DNA from: Polaromonas vacuolata
GTDB taxonomy: Bacteria > Pseudomonadota > Gammaproteobacteria > Burkholderiales > Burkholderiaceae_C
Direction: 5' to 3'
DNA length: 64,000 nt
Assembly: GCF_012584515.1 (NCBI RefSeq)
Contig: NZ_CP051461.1
Location: forward strand, 2,847,501-2,911,500
Part shown: positions 19,166 to 29,606 of the stretch, one piece after another
Numbering within the stretch: position 1 is the first letter of the stretch
Layout of the letters: each line of letters begins with the position of its first letter
The notes under the pieces: model-generated
The model's input: only the letters and a program-made list of their open reading frames with translations
Database searches by the model: none
What the model was told of the DNA's origin: nothing
Made by a program: the position numbers and the translations under genes

Positions 19166-19990
19166 TCACAGGGTCAAGATCGCAGCGGGCAGATCAAGCG
19201 TCTTGATCTTGCCAGCGGCTTTTTCTGCATCTGCACGATTGGTGAACGGACCAACACGCACTCGGGTGCGACTGCCCTCAGATGTTTCTATTAACTGGGT
19301 ATAGGTCTTGAGTCCGGCTTTTTCTAGCTTGGCGCGAATCTCGCGGGCTTTGGATGCATCGGCAAACGCGCCTACCTGCACGATTAATCTCGACTCGCTG
19401 GCAGCAGATTCAACCGGATTGGTCACTGCTGGTGGGGTGGCTCGACCTTCAAGCAAAGCCTTTGCACGCGCGCCGTCTTTGGACAGCGCCACGGGTTTGT
19501 CCTCAAGAGTTTTGGCTTCAGCTTTAAGGCTGGGCTTGACCTCAGCGATTGGCGCTTGAACAACGGCCGGACTGACGGGCTTTGGCTCAACAAGTATTTC
19601 TTCTTTGGGAGACAGGCCAGCGCTAGGTGTCAATTTTTCAGCGGCTGGCACAGCGCTAGTGGCAACCGGCGCTGGTGCTGTAGGGACAGGCACAGCGCTA
19701 GGTGTTTCGGCCGTCGGCGACGTGGCGATATTGGTCTGAGCGGCCGGCACCACCAACGGCTTGAGAGTGTTTTTTCCGGGAATCTCAATCGCAATATCAA
19801 TCGCAATCGGCCGTGGTTGAGTATCGAAAAGCAGAGGAAAAACCACAATGCCTATCAAAACCAGCAAGGCCGAGCCTATAAGCCGGTGCTTGGCGCGTTG
19901 ACGTACGACTTCCAGACTCTCGGTTTGCGTGCCCGAAGTGGCATTGGAAGGTGCGGCTGCGCTAGTACGGCGAAAGTTAAAAAGCGACAT
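19166..19990 (-). CDS. dedD: SPOR-domain cell-division protein, DedD-like
   Basis: Bitopic inner-membrane protein: short cytoplasmic N-terminus, one membrane helix near residues 36-55 (LIGSALLVLIGIVVFPLLF), a long Ala/Pro/Val-rich periplasmic linker and a C-terminal SPOR domain (about 198-272; LIVQVGAFADASKAREIRAK, then RTRVRVGPFTNRADAEKA). SPOR domains bind denuded septal peptidoglycan, so a role in division is expected. Located between folC and cvpA as in many Burkholderiales. The start at 19990 has a GAGG-containing leader (TCCTCGCACC on the minus strand is reversed as GGTGCGAGGA on the plus), so its own ribosome site is not obvious. Confidence 0.88.
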   Translation of the reverse strand: MSLFNFRRTSAAAPSNATSGTQTESLEVVRQRAKHRLIGSALLVLIGIVVFPLLFDTQPRPIAIDIAIEIPGKNTLKPLVVPAAQTNIATSPTAETPSAVPVPTAPAPVATSAVPAAEKLTPSAGLSPKEEILVEPKPVSPAVVQAPIAEVKPSLKAEAKTLEDKPVALSKDGARAKALLEGRATPPAVTNPVESAASESRLIVQVGAFADASKAREIRAKLEKAGLKTYTQLIETSEGSRTRVRVGPFTNRADAEKAAGKIKTLDLPAAILTL

Positions 19991-20088
19991 GGTGCGAGGA
20001 GGTTTTCTGTAGGCTTTTAAGTGCTGAAGTGCTTGTAATTAAAGTCAAAGGCAAACTCGGCAAAGACAAACCGCAGCCTCAGCCAGGC

Positions 20089-21402
20089 TTAAACCGTCAT
20101 ATGCTTGGCTAAAAGACGCGGCACGCCATCTTTTAAAATACCACCCACTGTGTAGAAAGAACCAAAGACAACGATTCTATCAGCGGGGTCTGCTGCGGCT
20201 ATTGCTGCTTGCAAGGCTTGCTCAGGACTAGAGAAAGAAAGCGTGAGCACATCTTTACGAGTTTGTTGCGCCAAAGACTTAGCCATTAAATCCGCGCCGC
20301 TAGCCGCTCTGGGTGTGGGTAAATCAGTGAAATACCATTTATCAATCAAAGGATTAATGCGTGCAAACATGGTCTCAAGATCTTTATCGCCCATAGCGCC
20401 AAAGATTCCATGCGTGCAAGGGTAAAAGCCCATTGCGTCTAAATTTTCAGATAAAGCAGCAACCGAGTGCGGGTTATGCGCCACATCCAGCACCAGCGTA
20501 GGCTGACCCGGGATGATTTGAAAACGTGCAGGCAAATCCACCATAGACAAACCATTGCGCACCGCTTGCGCCGTCACCGGCAGGTGATCCCGCACGGCAG
20601 TTAACGCTGCCAGCACACCCGCTGCATTGACTAACTGGTTCGCGCCGCGCAGTGCAGGATATGCCAGACCAGCGTAGCGCCGACCGCGGCCGGCCCAGCC
20701 CCACTGCTGCTTGTCGCCGGAAAAATTAAAGTCTTTACCAAACTGCCAGAGGTCAGCGCCGATTGCGGCGGCGTGGTCCAAAATGCTTTGTGGCGGCACT
20801 GGGTCGCTGCACACCACAGGTCGGCCGGCGCGCATGATGCCGGCTTTTTCAAAGCCTATGCTTTCGCGGTCTGGGCCAAGAAACTCCATGTGGTCAAGGT
20901 CAATGCTGGTGATCACCGCACAATCGGCATCAAGTATGTTGACCGCGTCTAGCCGCCCGCCTAGTCCGACCTCAAGCACCACCACATCTAGCTTGGCGTC
21001 TGCTAAGAGCAGCAAAATAGCTAGCGTTGTGAACTCGAAATAGCTTAAGGAAATCTCTTCCCCGCCCTGAGTTCTAGCCAGCTCGACGCGCTCAAAATAA
21101 GGCGTCAAAGCCTCTGGCGTGACAATCTCGCCGCGCACTCGGCAGCGCTCTTGAAAATGCACCAGATGCGGCGAGGTAAAAACCCCGGTGCGATAGCCCG
21201 CTTCTAACAATACCGCTTCGAGCATGGCGCAAGTAGAGCCTTTGCCGTTGGTGCCGGCCACCGTGATGATCGGGCAATCAAATGCCAAACCTAGGCGCAA
21301 AGCCGCAGCGCGAACACGCTCTAAAGTCATGTCTATGCTGATGGGATGCAGTCGCTCGCAATGGGTGAGCCAGTCTTCAAGGGTTTGCGGTGTGTTTTTC
21401 AT
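20089..21402 (-). CDS. folC: Bifunctional dihydrofolate/folylpolyglutamate synthase
   Basis: Mur-ligase-family enzyme that adds glutamate to dihydropteroate and then to folates. The ATP loop VAGTNGKGSTCAMLEAVLLE lies near residue 47, followed by TGVFTSPHLVHFQER, EVGLGGRLDAVN and DVAHNPHSVAALSENLD. Length 437 residues. First gene of the minus-strand run folC-dedD-cvpA-purF-metZ. In many Burkholderiales accD and trpA lie upstream; here a divergent Spx-like gene is found instead. Confidence 0.95.
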   Translation of the reverse strand: MKNTPQTLEDWLTHCERLHPISIDMTLERVRAAALRLGLAFDCPIITVAGTNGKGSTCAMLEAVLLEAGYRTGVFTSPHLVHFQERCRVRGEIVTPEALTPYFERVELARTQGGEEISLSYFEFTTLAILLLLADAKLDVVVLEVGLGGRLDAVNILDADCAVITSIDLDHMEFLGPDRESIGFEKAGIMRAGRPVVCSDPVPPQSILDHAAAIGADLWQFGKDFNFSGDKQQWGWAGRGRRYAGLAYPALRGANQLVNAAGVLAALTAVRDHLPVTAQAVRNGLSMVDLPARFQIIPGQPTLVLDVAHNPHSVAALSENLDAMGFYPCTHGIFGAMGDKDLETMFARINPLIDKWYFTDLPTPRAASGADLMAKSLAQQTRKDVLTLSFSSPEQALQAAIAAADPADRIVVFGSFYTVGGILKDGVPRLLAKHMTV

Positions 21403-21514
21403 GGATCATCTATTGTCGCCTTAGGCTGTTGTCAATGCTAAAAAAGGGGCTGCTGCCGACAAGCTAATTAAAGTGTTGGCAGACCCTTTAATGGATGAAT
21501 GGCAAAATCGAGAC

Positions 21515-21922
21515 ATGATTACGTTATATGGAATTCCCAATTGCGACACTGTCAAAAAAGCCCGAGCCTGGCTAGACAGTCAAGGCCTTGCCTACACCTT
21601 TCACAACTTCAAGCGCCAGGGCGTGCCACTCGACCGGATTCCGGTTTGGAGTCAAGCACTCGGCTGGGAACGACTGATTAACCGCCAAGGCATGACTTGG
21701 CAAAAACTAACTGACAAACAAAAAGCCGATGCAGGCAAACTCGCAGGTGCAATGGCGCTAATGCAAGCAGAGTCCAGCGTTATCAAGCGGCCAATAGTCG
21801 AGTGGCAAGACCCCATTACGACGACGATTACGCTGGGTTTTGACACCCAGACTTGGTCTATGCAGGCGGATGAGCTTAAAGATAACGAACGCAGGGCGAG
21901 TTTGGCAAAAGCGGCTGGATAA
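21515..21922 (+). CDS. ArsC/Spx-family reductase-like protein
   Basis: A 135-residue thioredoxin-fold protein of the YffB/Spx group, with the N-terminal MITLYGIPNCDTVKKARAWL. Only one cysteine of the active-site region is present (Cys10), as in YffB-type proteins that may use glutathione. The start at 21515 is chosen because the family begins at this methionine; the upstream in-frame ATG at 21473 would add a non-conserved leader. It is divergent from folC. The stop codon sits inside a degenerate 13-bp tandem repeat. Confidence 0.87.
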   Translation: MITLYGIPNCDTVKKARAWLDSQGLAYTFHNFKRQGVPLDRIPVWSQALGWERLINRQGMTWQKLTDKQKADAGKLAGAMALMQAESSVIKRPIVEWQDPITTTITLGFDTQTWSMQADELKDNERRASLAKAAG

Positions 21923-21959
21923 AGCGGCTGGACAAAACGACTAGCCAAAGCGACTGGCT
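21908..21959 (+). repeat. Degenerate 13-bp tandem repeat over a stop codon
   Basis: Four units of 13 bp with the pattern AAAGCGGCTGGAT: 21908-21920, 21921-21933, 21934-21946 and 21947-21959, differing at a few positions. The TAA stop of the Spx-like gene is formed at the first junction (21920-21922); further stop triplets occur at 21942 (TAG) and 21959 (TAA). It looks like an older, diverged relative of the perfect arrays at 2191 and 11401. Confidence 0.85.
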
Positions 21960-22200
21960 AAAAAACCGTGATGAACACCTTGCGAAGACGAGACGATTAA
22001 ATAATTGTTTGGCTTTACAGTGAATTTACCGAACTCTCACGAACAAAAGAAGTCCGAAAGTTTAGTCTGCAATATACGTAAAGATAGCCTGTTCAAGTCA
22101 GCCGATTATTGCGTCGAACCGTTAGACACAAGTAAAAAGAAGTTTAATTTTTTGAGTCGGTTTTTTGTCAACCATCTCTCACCTTTCAAAGGTAAGCATC

Positions 22201-22968
22201 ATGAAAAAAGTTATTGTCTTATCCACCGCTGCTATCGCCGCCTTAATGTCCATGAATGCGTCTGCCATAGAGATCATGGCCCGCGTCGTCTCCAGCACAC
22301 CAGTACTGCAACAAGTGGCAGTACCGCATCAGGTTTGCAACAACGAAGCGGTGGTGGTCCAGTCGCAAAAGTCCGGTGCTGGTGCTTTGCTAGGCGCTGT
22401 GGCCGGCGGCGCTGCTGGCAACGCCATCGGTAACGGCGGTGGCCGAGCCGTAGCGACCATGCTGGGTTTGTTTGGCGGCGCCATATTAGGCAACAACATT
22501 GAGGGCTCTAACAACCAAGTCCAAAATGTGCAGCGCTGCGGCACCCAGACAAGTTACGAAAACCGCACCAGCCACTTTAACGTGGTCTACGAATACCAAG
22601 GTGCCCAGTACAACGTGCAGATGCCGCAAGACCCTGGTCAATACGTACGTCTGCAGGTGACACCTGTAGGCGGTATGAATTCGGGTCCACAAACTTATTC
22701 GCAGCCAACTTCACCGGTTTACATCACACCGGCACAACCGGTTTACGTACAACCCTCTGTGACCTATATCCAAGAAGCCCCAGTGGTGTATCGGGCACCG
22801 GTCTACTACCAACGTCAGTCATACGTATCGCCTTACTACGCCTCGCCAGTTGGCCTATCGGTTAACTTAGGCTTTGGCAGTGGCTACCGTGGTGGTTATG
22901 GCGGCCACGGTGGTTATGGTGCTTATAGCGGTCATGGCGGTTATGGCGGCGATCGCCACTGGCGTTAA
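22201..22968 (+). CDS. Glycine-zipper 2TM domain envelope protein
   Basis: Exported protein of 255 residues. The ATG at 22201 starts a clear signal peptide (MKKVIVLSTAAIAALMSMNASA). The glycine-zipper domain (about residues 60-100; GAGALLGAVAGGAAGNAIG, then GLFGGAILGNNIEG) resembles the Rickettsia 17-kDa antigen family found in outer-membrane proteins. A Pro/Tyr/Val-rich segment follows, and a C-terminal Gly/Tyr/His tail with repeated HGGYG units. There is no lipobox. Exact role unknown; relatives are linked to envelope integrity. Confidence 0.82.
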   Translation: MKKVIVLSTAAIAALMSMNASAIEIMARVVSSTPVLQQVAVPHQVCNNEAVVVQSQKSGAGALLGAVAGGAAGNAIGNGGGRAVATMLGLFGGAILGNNIEGSNNQVQNVQRCGTQTSYENRTSHFNVVYEYQGAQYNVQMPQDPGQYVRLQVTPVGGMNSGPQTYSQPTSPVYITPAQPVYVQPSVTYIQEAPVVYRAPVYYQRQSYVSPYYASPVGLSVNLGFGSGYRGGYGGHGGYGAYSGHGGYGGDRHWR

Positions 22969-22981
22969 GCCAAGCCAAGCC
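22967..22981 (+). repeat. Short tandem repeat, three copies of AAGCC, at a stop codon
   Basis: The two A bases of the TAA stop of the glycine-zipper gene are the first two bases of the first of three AAGCC units. Only one stop triplet is produced here. Confidence 0.7.
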
Positions 22982-23028
22982 GGTTCACGAAACCGCCTTG
23001 ACTCTCATTGAGCTTTGAATAAATAAAA

Positions 23029-23051
23029 AAAGGGTGCTGCAAGCACCCTTT
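23029..23051. terminator. Bidirectional hairpin terminator
   Basis: Perfect 10-bp stem AAAGGGTGCT / AGCACCCTTT with a 3-base loop, preceded by an A-run and followed by TTTCTGTTTTT. It lies between the convergent glycine-zipper and anti-sigma genes and can serve both strands. Confidence 0.9.
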
Positions 23052-23074
23052 CTGTTTTTAAAAACCCTACTGTC

Positions 23075-23878
23075 TCACAACACCGTCTGCAGTAAAGCGC
23101 CTTTAAACAGCAGCGGGCCTTTAGGACCACTGCCCTCGGGTACGCCGCCTTTGGCCTCTAAGGTCACGGCCAACATGGGCACACTGGCCATATCGTTGTG
23201 ACCGACGGTCAATCTCAAAACTGCGTCAGAGCCCATCACACCAATGGATTTAGGCGCACCGCCCTCTGGCAATGCCCATAGCTGCAATGACCTATCCGGT
23301 TGCTCCTGAAAAGCGCCCACGCGTTTGAGCAATAACTGACGATGTTTGGCATCAAAAGTCACCAACATAGACGCCGCCGCCTTGTCATCAGCCAGTACGG
23401 CAACATAACGAATCTCTGGTGCTGCATCTAAACGGGTATTCAAGTTTTTAACCTCAGAGCCCAGACTACTGACTTGTTGCCCCAAACTTTGATTCAAACC
23501 ACTGAGGTTACCCACCATAAACAGCGCCGCCACAGCCGCCAGCGTACCGACCGCCGAAGCGCCGCGCCACAGACTCAAGTTGGCCCACCAACTGAGCGAA
23601 GGCTTGGCTAGGTTGCGAGCCGTCTGCATAGCTCTGGCCTGCTTTTCAGCTTGGACTAAGTTGTTAATCCGCGTCCACACCAGAGGGTTAGGCGCAATAT
23701 CGGGCTGCAGTTCAGTTACCGAAGCCAGCTGACCCTGCCACAGCAGCGCTGCTGCGCGCACAGAGGCATTCACTCTGGCGAGTTCTTCAAAGCGCCGGCG
23801 CGCGCCGCCGCGCAGCGTACCCAACGCATAACTCGCTGCTAGCTGATCGACCAAAGTCGGGTTTCGCGTGATATTCAT
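23075..23878 (-). CDS. Anti-sigma factor, RskA/anti-sigma-K type
   Basis: Membrane-anchored regulator expected to sequester the ECF sigma factor encoded just upstream. The N-terminal cytoplasmic part resembles anti-sigma domains (VDQLAASYALGTLRGGARRRFEELAR), one membrane helix follows near residues 105-125 (SAVGTLAAVAALFMVGNLSG), and the C-terminal periplasmic domain has the RskA-type pattern PDRSLQLWALPEGGAPKSIG. Length 267 residues. The zinc-binding motif of ZAS proteins is absent. Confidence 0.88.
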   Translation of the reverse strand: MNITRNPTLVDQLAASYALGTLRGGARRRFEELARVNASVRAAALLWQGQLASVTELQPDIAPNPLVWTRINNLVQAEKQARAMQTARNLAKPSLSWWANLSLWRGASAVGTLAAVAALFMVGNLSGLNQSLGQQVSSLGSEVKNLNTRLDAAPEIRYVAVLADDKAAASMLVTFDAKHRQLLLKRVGAFQEQPDRSLQLWALPEGGAPKSIGVMGSDAVLRLTVGHNDMASVPMLAVTLEAKGGVPEGSGPKGPLLFKGALLQTVL

Positions 23879-23940
23879 ACGCCGCCTGTGTGTAAAGTTT
23901 TCACTGTCATATTAATTTCAACTCCAAATCAAAATCCATC

Positions 23941-23966
23941 AAAGGTTGACCCTTCAAGCAACCTTT
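23941..23966 (-). other. Intercistronic hairpin over the sigma-factor stop codon
   Basis: An 8-bp stem AAAGGTTG / CAACCTTT, extendable by one pair, with a 10-base loop spans the end of the sigma gene, including its TGA at 23954-23956. It may affect the ratio of sigma to anti-sigma message. No T-run follows, so a simple terminator is less likely. Confidence 0.5.
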
Positions 23967-24529
23967 GTCATGCATTCACGCAATTGCGCCAATCCGCGCC
24001 GTATCCATGTCTTTACTGTGCCCAGCGGCAGCTTGAGCTGCTCGGATAATTCCGCATGACTCATGTCACGCAAATAAGCCAAACTCACTACTTCGCGCTG
24101 CTTGTTCTCTAACAAACTCAAGCAGTGCTGCAAGGCTAGTGCCTGCTGACTAGCATCCGCTTGATCCGCTGGGTTAGGTGAGTCGCCTGCAACAGTGTCT
24201 GAAATCACCTCATCAAGCTCTAAAGACTTATCAACCCGGTCGGACGTGCGTCTACGCAAAAAATCTAAACCACGACTGCGTACAACCAAACCCAGCCAAG
24301 CCATAGGTGGCGAGAGCGAAGCTTTATAACTTCCCGCAACACGCCAAATATTTATAAAGGCATCTTGCAACACGTCCTCTGCCCACTCGCGGTTACTCAC
24401 CACCCGAACCGCCACGCCGTAGAGACGGGATGAGCTGATCTCGTATAACTCGCGTAATGCGGGTTCGTCAAACAGCGCAATACGTTCTAAAAGAGCGATC
24501 AGCTGAGCGTCTTGGCTTTCATTATTCAT
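23954..24529 (-). CDS. ECF-type RNA polymerase sigma factor, SigK-like
   Basis: Sigma-70 family member of 191 residues with region 2 (LYGVAVRVVSNREWAEDVLQ, then DAFINIWRVAGSY) and region 4 (CLSLLENKQREVVSLAYLRD, then SHAELSEQLKLPLGTVKTWI). It is followed 75 bp downstream by its likely anti-sigma factor. In Proteobacteria this pair often controls envelope or oxidative stress genes; the target genes cannot be read from the window. Confidence 0.92.
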   Translation of the reverse strand: MNNESQDAQLIALLERIALFDEPALRELYEISSSRLYGVAVRVVSNREWAEDVLQDAFINIWRVAGSYKASLSPPMAWLGLVVRSRGLDFLRRRTSDRVDKSLELDEVISDTVAGDSPNPADQADASQQALALQHCLSLLENKQREVVSLAYLRDMSHAELSEQLKLPLGTVKTWIRRGLAQLRECMTKVA

Positions 24530-24706
24530 AAACCGATTGTGCTTTAAATAAGATACGCAAAAAGCACGCCCTTGGATTCACAAATTAGTCACGCGCCGTT
24601 GAAGATGCTTGGACACGCCGCCATAGCCTAAAATCAAAAATTACTCTGCGATGGCCGAATTCATCACGCGCCAACTTCCCTCTTTTTTTATGCAACATCA
24701 ACTTTC

Positions 24707-25033
24707 ATGACCACTGAAAAAATCAACAACATCAGCGTCACCACTTTGGCCAACGTTTACTTTGACGGTAAATGCATTAGTTACGGCATCACCTATGCCG
24801 ACGGCAGTAAAAAGTCTGTTGGCGTGATATTGCCGGCGAGCTTGACGTTTTCCACAGGCGCACCCGAAATCATGGAATGCGTTGGCGGCGCCTGCGACTA
24901 CAAACTGCCGGGCAGCGACAACTGGGTGCGCAGCGAAGCTGGCGAGAAATTCAGCATTCCTGGCAACGCCAAATTTGACATCCGTGTGGCCCAAGGCTTT
25001 GCGGCTTATCACTACATTTGCCACTTCGGCTAA
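24707..25033 (+). CDS. ppnP: Pyrimidine/purine nucleoside phosphorylase
   Basis: A 108-residue single-domain cupin-like protein of the DUF1255/YaiE family, shown in E. coli to split many nucleosides with phosphate. Diagnostic stretches: NVYFDGKCISYGITYADGSK, GVILPASLTFSTGAPEIMEC and the C-terminal FDIRVAQGFAAYHYICHFG. It lies 24 bp upstream of argG on the same strand. No strong ribosome-binding site is visible before the ATG. Confidence 0.93.
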   Translation: MTTEKINNISVTTLANVYFDGKCISYGITYADGSKKSVGVILPASLTFSTGAPEIMECVGGACDYKLPGSDNWVRSEAGEKFSIPGNAKFDIRVAQGFAAYHYICHFG

Positions 25034-25042
25034 AACCAATAA

Positions 25043-26392
<1,350 letters not shown>

Positions 26393-26423
26393 GTTTTTGC
26401 GTGTGGTTTGTTGGCCAGAGCCT

Positions 26424-27500
26424 TCAAACCACTACCGGCTCAGGCTCAAGCATGATGCCAAAGCGCTCGTAAACACTGGTCTGAATCGCTTTGGCCAGCG
26501 TCATCACCTCACCACCTGTGACCGGATTGGCTCGGTCACCCCGGTTCACCAACACCAAGGCTTGGCGCTCGTAAACACCGGCTTTGCCAATCGATTTGCC
26601 TTTCCATCCGCAGGCATCAATCAACCAGCCGGCTGCTAGTTTGACCGTGCCGTCGACCAGTGGGTAATGCACTATCTTGGGCTCGCGCTGGATGATGTCG
26701 GCACATTGCTCCAAACTCACTGTCGGGTTCTTAAAGAAACTGCCAGCATTGCCAATCACTTTCGGGTCTGGCAGTTTGGCTTGGCGAATCTCGCATATCC
26801 ACTCGAATATCTGCATAGCGCTAGGGGCGCCAGCAGCGGCGTTCCAGCCAGATTGGGCCATTTTTTTCTCTATATCCGCATACCCCAAAATCGGCTTGAA
26901 GTTTTTCGGCAAGGAAAAGCGTACCCGAGTAATCAGTGCGCGACCGGCCAAACCAAAACCCGGCTTGCCGCCTTCGCCGTCTATGCTTTGGTGCTTAAAG
27001 ACCGAGTCACGGTAGCCAAAAGCGCATTGGGCGGCGCTCAGGGTGAAATGCTGACCGCTCACCAAGTCAATAGCATCTAAAGAGTCAAAGCGGTCTTGCA
27101 ACTCCACGCCATACGCGCCTATGTTTTGCACCGGTGTCGCGCCCACAGTGCCGGGAATAAGGGCTAAATTCTCAAGTCCGGGATAGCCCGACTCTAGCGT
27201 CCAGCGCACCAGCTCATGCCAGTTCTCGCCCGCACCGGCCTCGACAATCCAAGCCTTGGCGGTCTCGCCTACTAGCTGTTTGCCCATGATCTCGACCTTG
27301 AGCACCAAGGCTTTGACGTCGCCAGTCAGCACAATATTGCTGCCGCCGCCGAGTACAAACTTGGGTACAGCCTTCAGGGAGGGGTTGGACAGCAGTGCAT
27401 CAACATCCGCATCGCTGCGCACACGCAGCATGGACAAGGCCTTGGCGAGAATGCCAAAGCTATTAAAAGACTGGAGGGGAACATTTTTCTCGACTAACAT
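26424..27500 (-). CDS. murB: UDP-N-acetylenolpyruvoylglucosamine reductase
   Basis: FAD enzyme completing UDP-MurNAc synthesis for peptidoglycan. FAD-binding parts are visible: the SFNSFGI start, VLGGGSNIVLTGDV, and PGLENLALIPGTVGATPVQN with NIGAYGVEL. The catalytic serine region reads NAGSFFKNP, typical of type I MurB. The start at 27500 (MLVEKNVPLQSFNSFG) fits the family; an upstream in-frame ATG at 27566 would add a non-conserved leader. Convergent with argG. Confidence 0.95.
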   Translation of the reverse strand: MLVEKNVPLQSFNSFGILAKALSMLRVRSDADVDALLSNPSLKAVPKFVLGGGSNIVLTGDVKALVLKVEIMGKQLVGETAKAWIVEAGAGENWHELVRWTLESGYPGLENLALIPGTVGATPVQNIGAYGVELQDRFDSLDAIDLVSGQHFTLSAAQCAFGYRDSVFKHQSIDGEGGKPGFGLAGRALITRVRFSLPKNFKPILGYADIEKKMAQSGWNAAAGAPSAMQIFEWICEIRQAKLPDPKVIGNAGSFFKNPTVSLEQCADIIQREPKIVHYPLVDGTVKLAAGWLIDACGWKGKSIGKAGVYERQALVLVNRGDRANPVTGGEVMTLAKAIQTSVYERFGIMLEPEPVVV

Positions 27501-27626
27501 GGCTTGATTGTCGCATCCGGGCCAGCACCAGCTAGCCCACCACAAAGCCTTGTGAACACGCCGCATTTCGTTTTAATCCTATTGCTAGGTTTTAAGCTTT
27601 AAAACCCCCACCCAGATTGCCCACTC

Positions 27627-28112
27627 ATGCCCTCATTTGATACCGTATTAGAAGCCGACTTGGTCAAAGTCAAGAACGCCGCCGAAAACACCGCCAAAGA
27701 AATCGCCACGCGCTTTGACTTTAAAGGCACACCTGCCTCGATAGAACTCAAGGACAAAGAAATCACGCTAATTGGCGACAGCGATTTCCAGCTTGAGCAG
27801 ATCAACGAAATCTTGCGCAACAAACTCGCCAAAGCTGGCGTTGACGTGCGTTTTCTAGACATCGCTAAATCCGAGAAGATTGGCGGCGACAAAGTCAAAC
27901 AACTTTGCAAAGTCCGCAACGGCATAGAAACCGAGTTAGCCAAAAAAATTCAGCAACTCATCAAAGGCAGCAAGATCAAAGTGCAAGGCGCAATACAAGA
28001 AGAAAAAGTGCGCATCACCGGTGCCAAGCGTGACGATTTGCAGGCAGCCATGGCATTAATCCGCGGTGAAATCACCGATTTCCCGCTCAGCTTTAACAAC
28101 CAGCGTGACTGA
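27627..28112 (+). CDS. yajQ: YajQ family nucleotide-binding protein
   Basis: A 161-residue protein with the family start [18 protein letters not shown], then [20 protein letters not shown] and the C-terminal [20 protein letters not shown]. Members bind c-di-GMP or nucleic acids; in Xanthomonas the homologue is a c-di-GMP effector. Here the role is inferred only from family. Its 3' end overlaps a GTG start of the following protease gene by 8 bp. Confidence 0.94.
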   Translation: MPSFDTVLEADLVKVKNAAENTAKEIATRFDFKGTPASIELKDKEITLIGDSDFQLEQINEILRNKLAKAGVDVRFLDIAKSEKIGGDKVKQLCKVRNGIETELAKKIQQLIKGSKIKVQGAIQEEKVRITGAKRDDLQAAMALIRGEITDFPLSFNNQRD

Positions 28113-28782
28113 ACTTTCCCGCCGCCTTGTTCAGCAGACTGTCATGGTCTGCGGTTTGCTACTGTCGGTCCAAGCCACGCTGCAAGCGCAGACGCTGGTA
28201 CTGGCCGGCATATTGGGCAACAAGGCTTTGCTAATCGTCGATGGCGGCACGCCAAAATCGCTCGCAATGGGCGAGACTTATCAGGGTGTTCGCGTCATCT
28301 CTGTCAGCGCCAATCAAGCGATTGTTGAGCGATCCGGCCAGCGCCAAAGCTTGACGATAGGTGATGTACCTATTTGGTTAGAAGATAAAACCAACAACGC
28401 CGCGAACCCCAAAGCCACGCGCATAGTGCTCACCGCCACCTCGGGTGGTCACTTTATAGCCAACGGGTCGGTCAATGGCCGCAGTGTGCAACTTCTTGTG
28501 GATAGCGGCGCTAGCTTTGTCACCATTAGCAGCGCGCAAGCCGAACAAGCCGGCATCAACTTTAAAGCCGGCCAAGCCACACAACTGCATACAGCTAACG
28601 GCATATCCTCAGGCTGGCGTATCAAGCTCGATTCAGTCCGCGTGGGTGATGTGGAAGTCTTAGCAGTAGACGCCGTGGTCACGCCTCAACCCATGCCTTT
28701 TTTACTGCTGGGTAACAGCTTTTTATCGCGCTTTCAAATGCTGCGGGATGGCGATCAGTTAACGCTAAACAAGCGTTACTAG
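28105..28782 (+). CDS. Retropepsin-like aspartic protease, exported
   Basis: A 225-residue protein with an N-terminal hydrophobic signal ([17 protein letters not shown]) and a C-terminal clan AA aspartic protease domain. The active-site motif is [13 protein letters not shown] near residue 143, and the flap-like region and C-terminal [16 protein letters not shown] match the bacterial TIGR02281-type family. Bacterial retropepsins of this type act as single-domain dimers. The GTG at 28105 overlaps yajQ and gives a basic N-region; ATG at 28144 would remove it. Confidence 0.84.
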   Translation: MTELSRRLVQQTVMVCGLLLSVQATLQAQTLVLAGILGNKALLIVDGGTPKSLAMGETYQGVRVISVSANQAIVERSGQRQSLTIGDVPIWLEDKTNNAANPKATRIVLTATSGGHFIANGSVNGRSVQLLVDSGASFVTISSAQAEQAGINFKAGQATQLHTANGISSGWRIKLDSVRVGDVEVLAVDAVVTPQPMPFLLLGNSFLSRFQMLRDGDQLTLNKRY

Positions 28783-28854
28783 CTGCACGACCAAGCACTG
28801 CGTTGTGTCGTGTTATCTACCTATATATGAGCGCTTATCGCTAGAGTAAGCAAT

Positions 28855-29517
28855 CTACTTAGTCGATTTTTTTGCGCTACTTGCCGACTTTTTGCTACCT
28901 AACTTTGACTCAGTTCCCTTCACCAGTTTTGCAATATTGGCAGAATGTCGCATGACTAAAAGCGCACTCATCACAAAAATAGCCAACGCAATACTGCGCT
29001 CTGCATACCAGGGACCGCGGTCGGCCAGTAGATAAAACAGCGGTGCAAAACCGGCACAAGCCAAAGCCGCGACTGAAGAATAGCGCGAAAAAGCCGCGAC
29101 CAAAATCCAGACCAAAACCGTTGCCAGCCCCAGCAGCCAATCAATGCCAAACAAAATACCGGCCGCCGTCGCCACGCCCTTTCCGCCCTTAAAGCCAAAA
29201 AATACCGGGTAAAGATGGCCCACAAAAACTGCAAAAGCCGCTAAGGCCAGCGTGCCATCACCCAAGCCATAACGCAGGCCCAGCCACTTGACCAACACTA
29301 CCGCCAGCCAGCCCTTGAGACCATCTAACAGCAGTGTGGCAAGTGCTGCGACCTTACTGCCTGAACGCAACACATTGGTGGCACCGGGATTATTACTGCC
29401 GTAGCTACGTGGATCCTTCAAACCCATTAAGCGGCTAACAATCACCGCAAACGAGAGCGAGCCAAGCAAATAGGCCAGCAACGCGGCCACAGCCGGGTAA
29501 AGATATTCCAAAGCCAT
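28855..29517 (-). CDS. plsY: Acyl-phosphate glycerol-3-phosphate acyltransferase
   Basis: Polytopic inner-membrane enzyme that acylates glycerol-3-phosphate with acyl-phosphate, starting phospholipid synthesis. Conserved motifs: the loop [12 protein letters not shown] (glycerol-3-phosphate binding), [20 protein letters not shown] and a C-terminal helix with MRHSANI. About five or six membrane segments and a Lys/Ser-rich tail ([16 protein letters not shown]). The ATG at 29517 has a GGGAG directly abutting it; a TTG at 29511 would have better spacing, so the start is uncertain by two codons. Confidence 0.92.
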   Translation of the reverse strand: MALEYLYPAVAALLAYLLGSLSFAVIVSRLMGLKDPRSYGSNNPGATNVLRSGSKVAALATLLLDGLKGWLAVVLVKWLGLRYGLGDGTLALAAFAVFVGHLYPVFFGFKGGKGVATAAGILFGIDWLLGLATVLVWILVAAFSRYSSVAALACAGFAPLFYLLADRGPWYAERSIALAIFVMSALLVMRHSANIAKLVKGTESKLGSKKSASSAKKSTK

Positions 29518-29606
29518 CTCCCGATAAATCAATCACTGTCAAAAAAATCTAATCGCATCAAGCGAAACGCTTAACTGGCGATTTTGTCGCTATGAGAGAG
29601 CTATCT

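Noticed and set aside
26403..26432. Inverted repeat GTGGTTTG / CAAACCAC between argG and murB as terminator
   Set aside because: It has a 14-base loop, no T-run, and overlaps the murB stop codon; evidence too weak to call.
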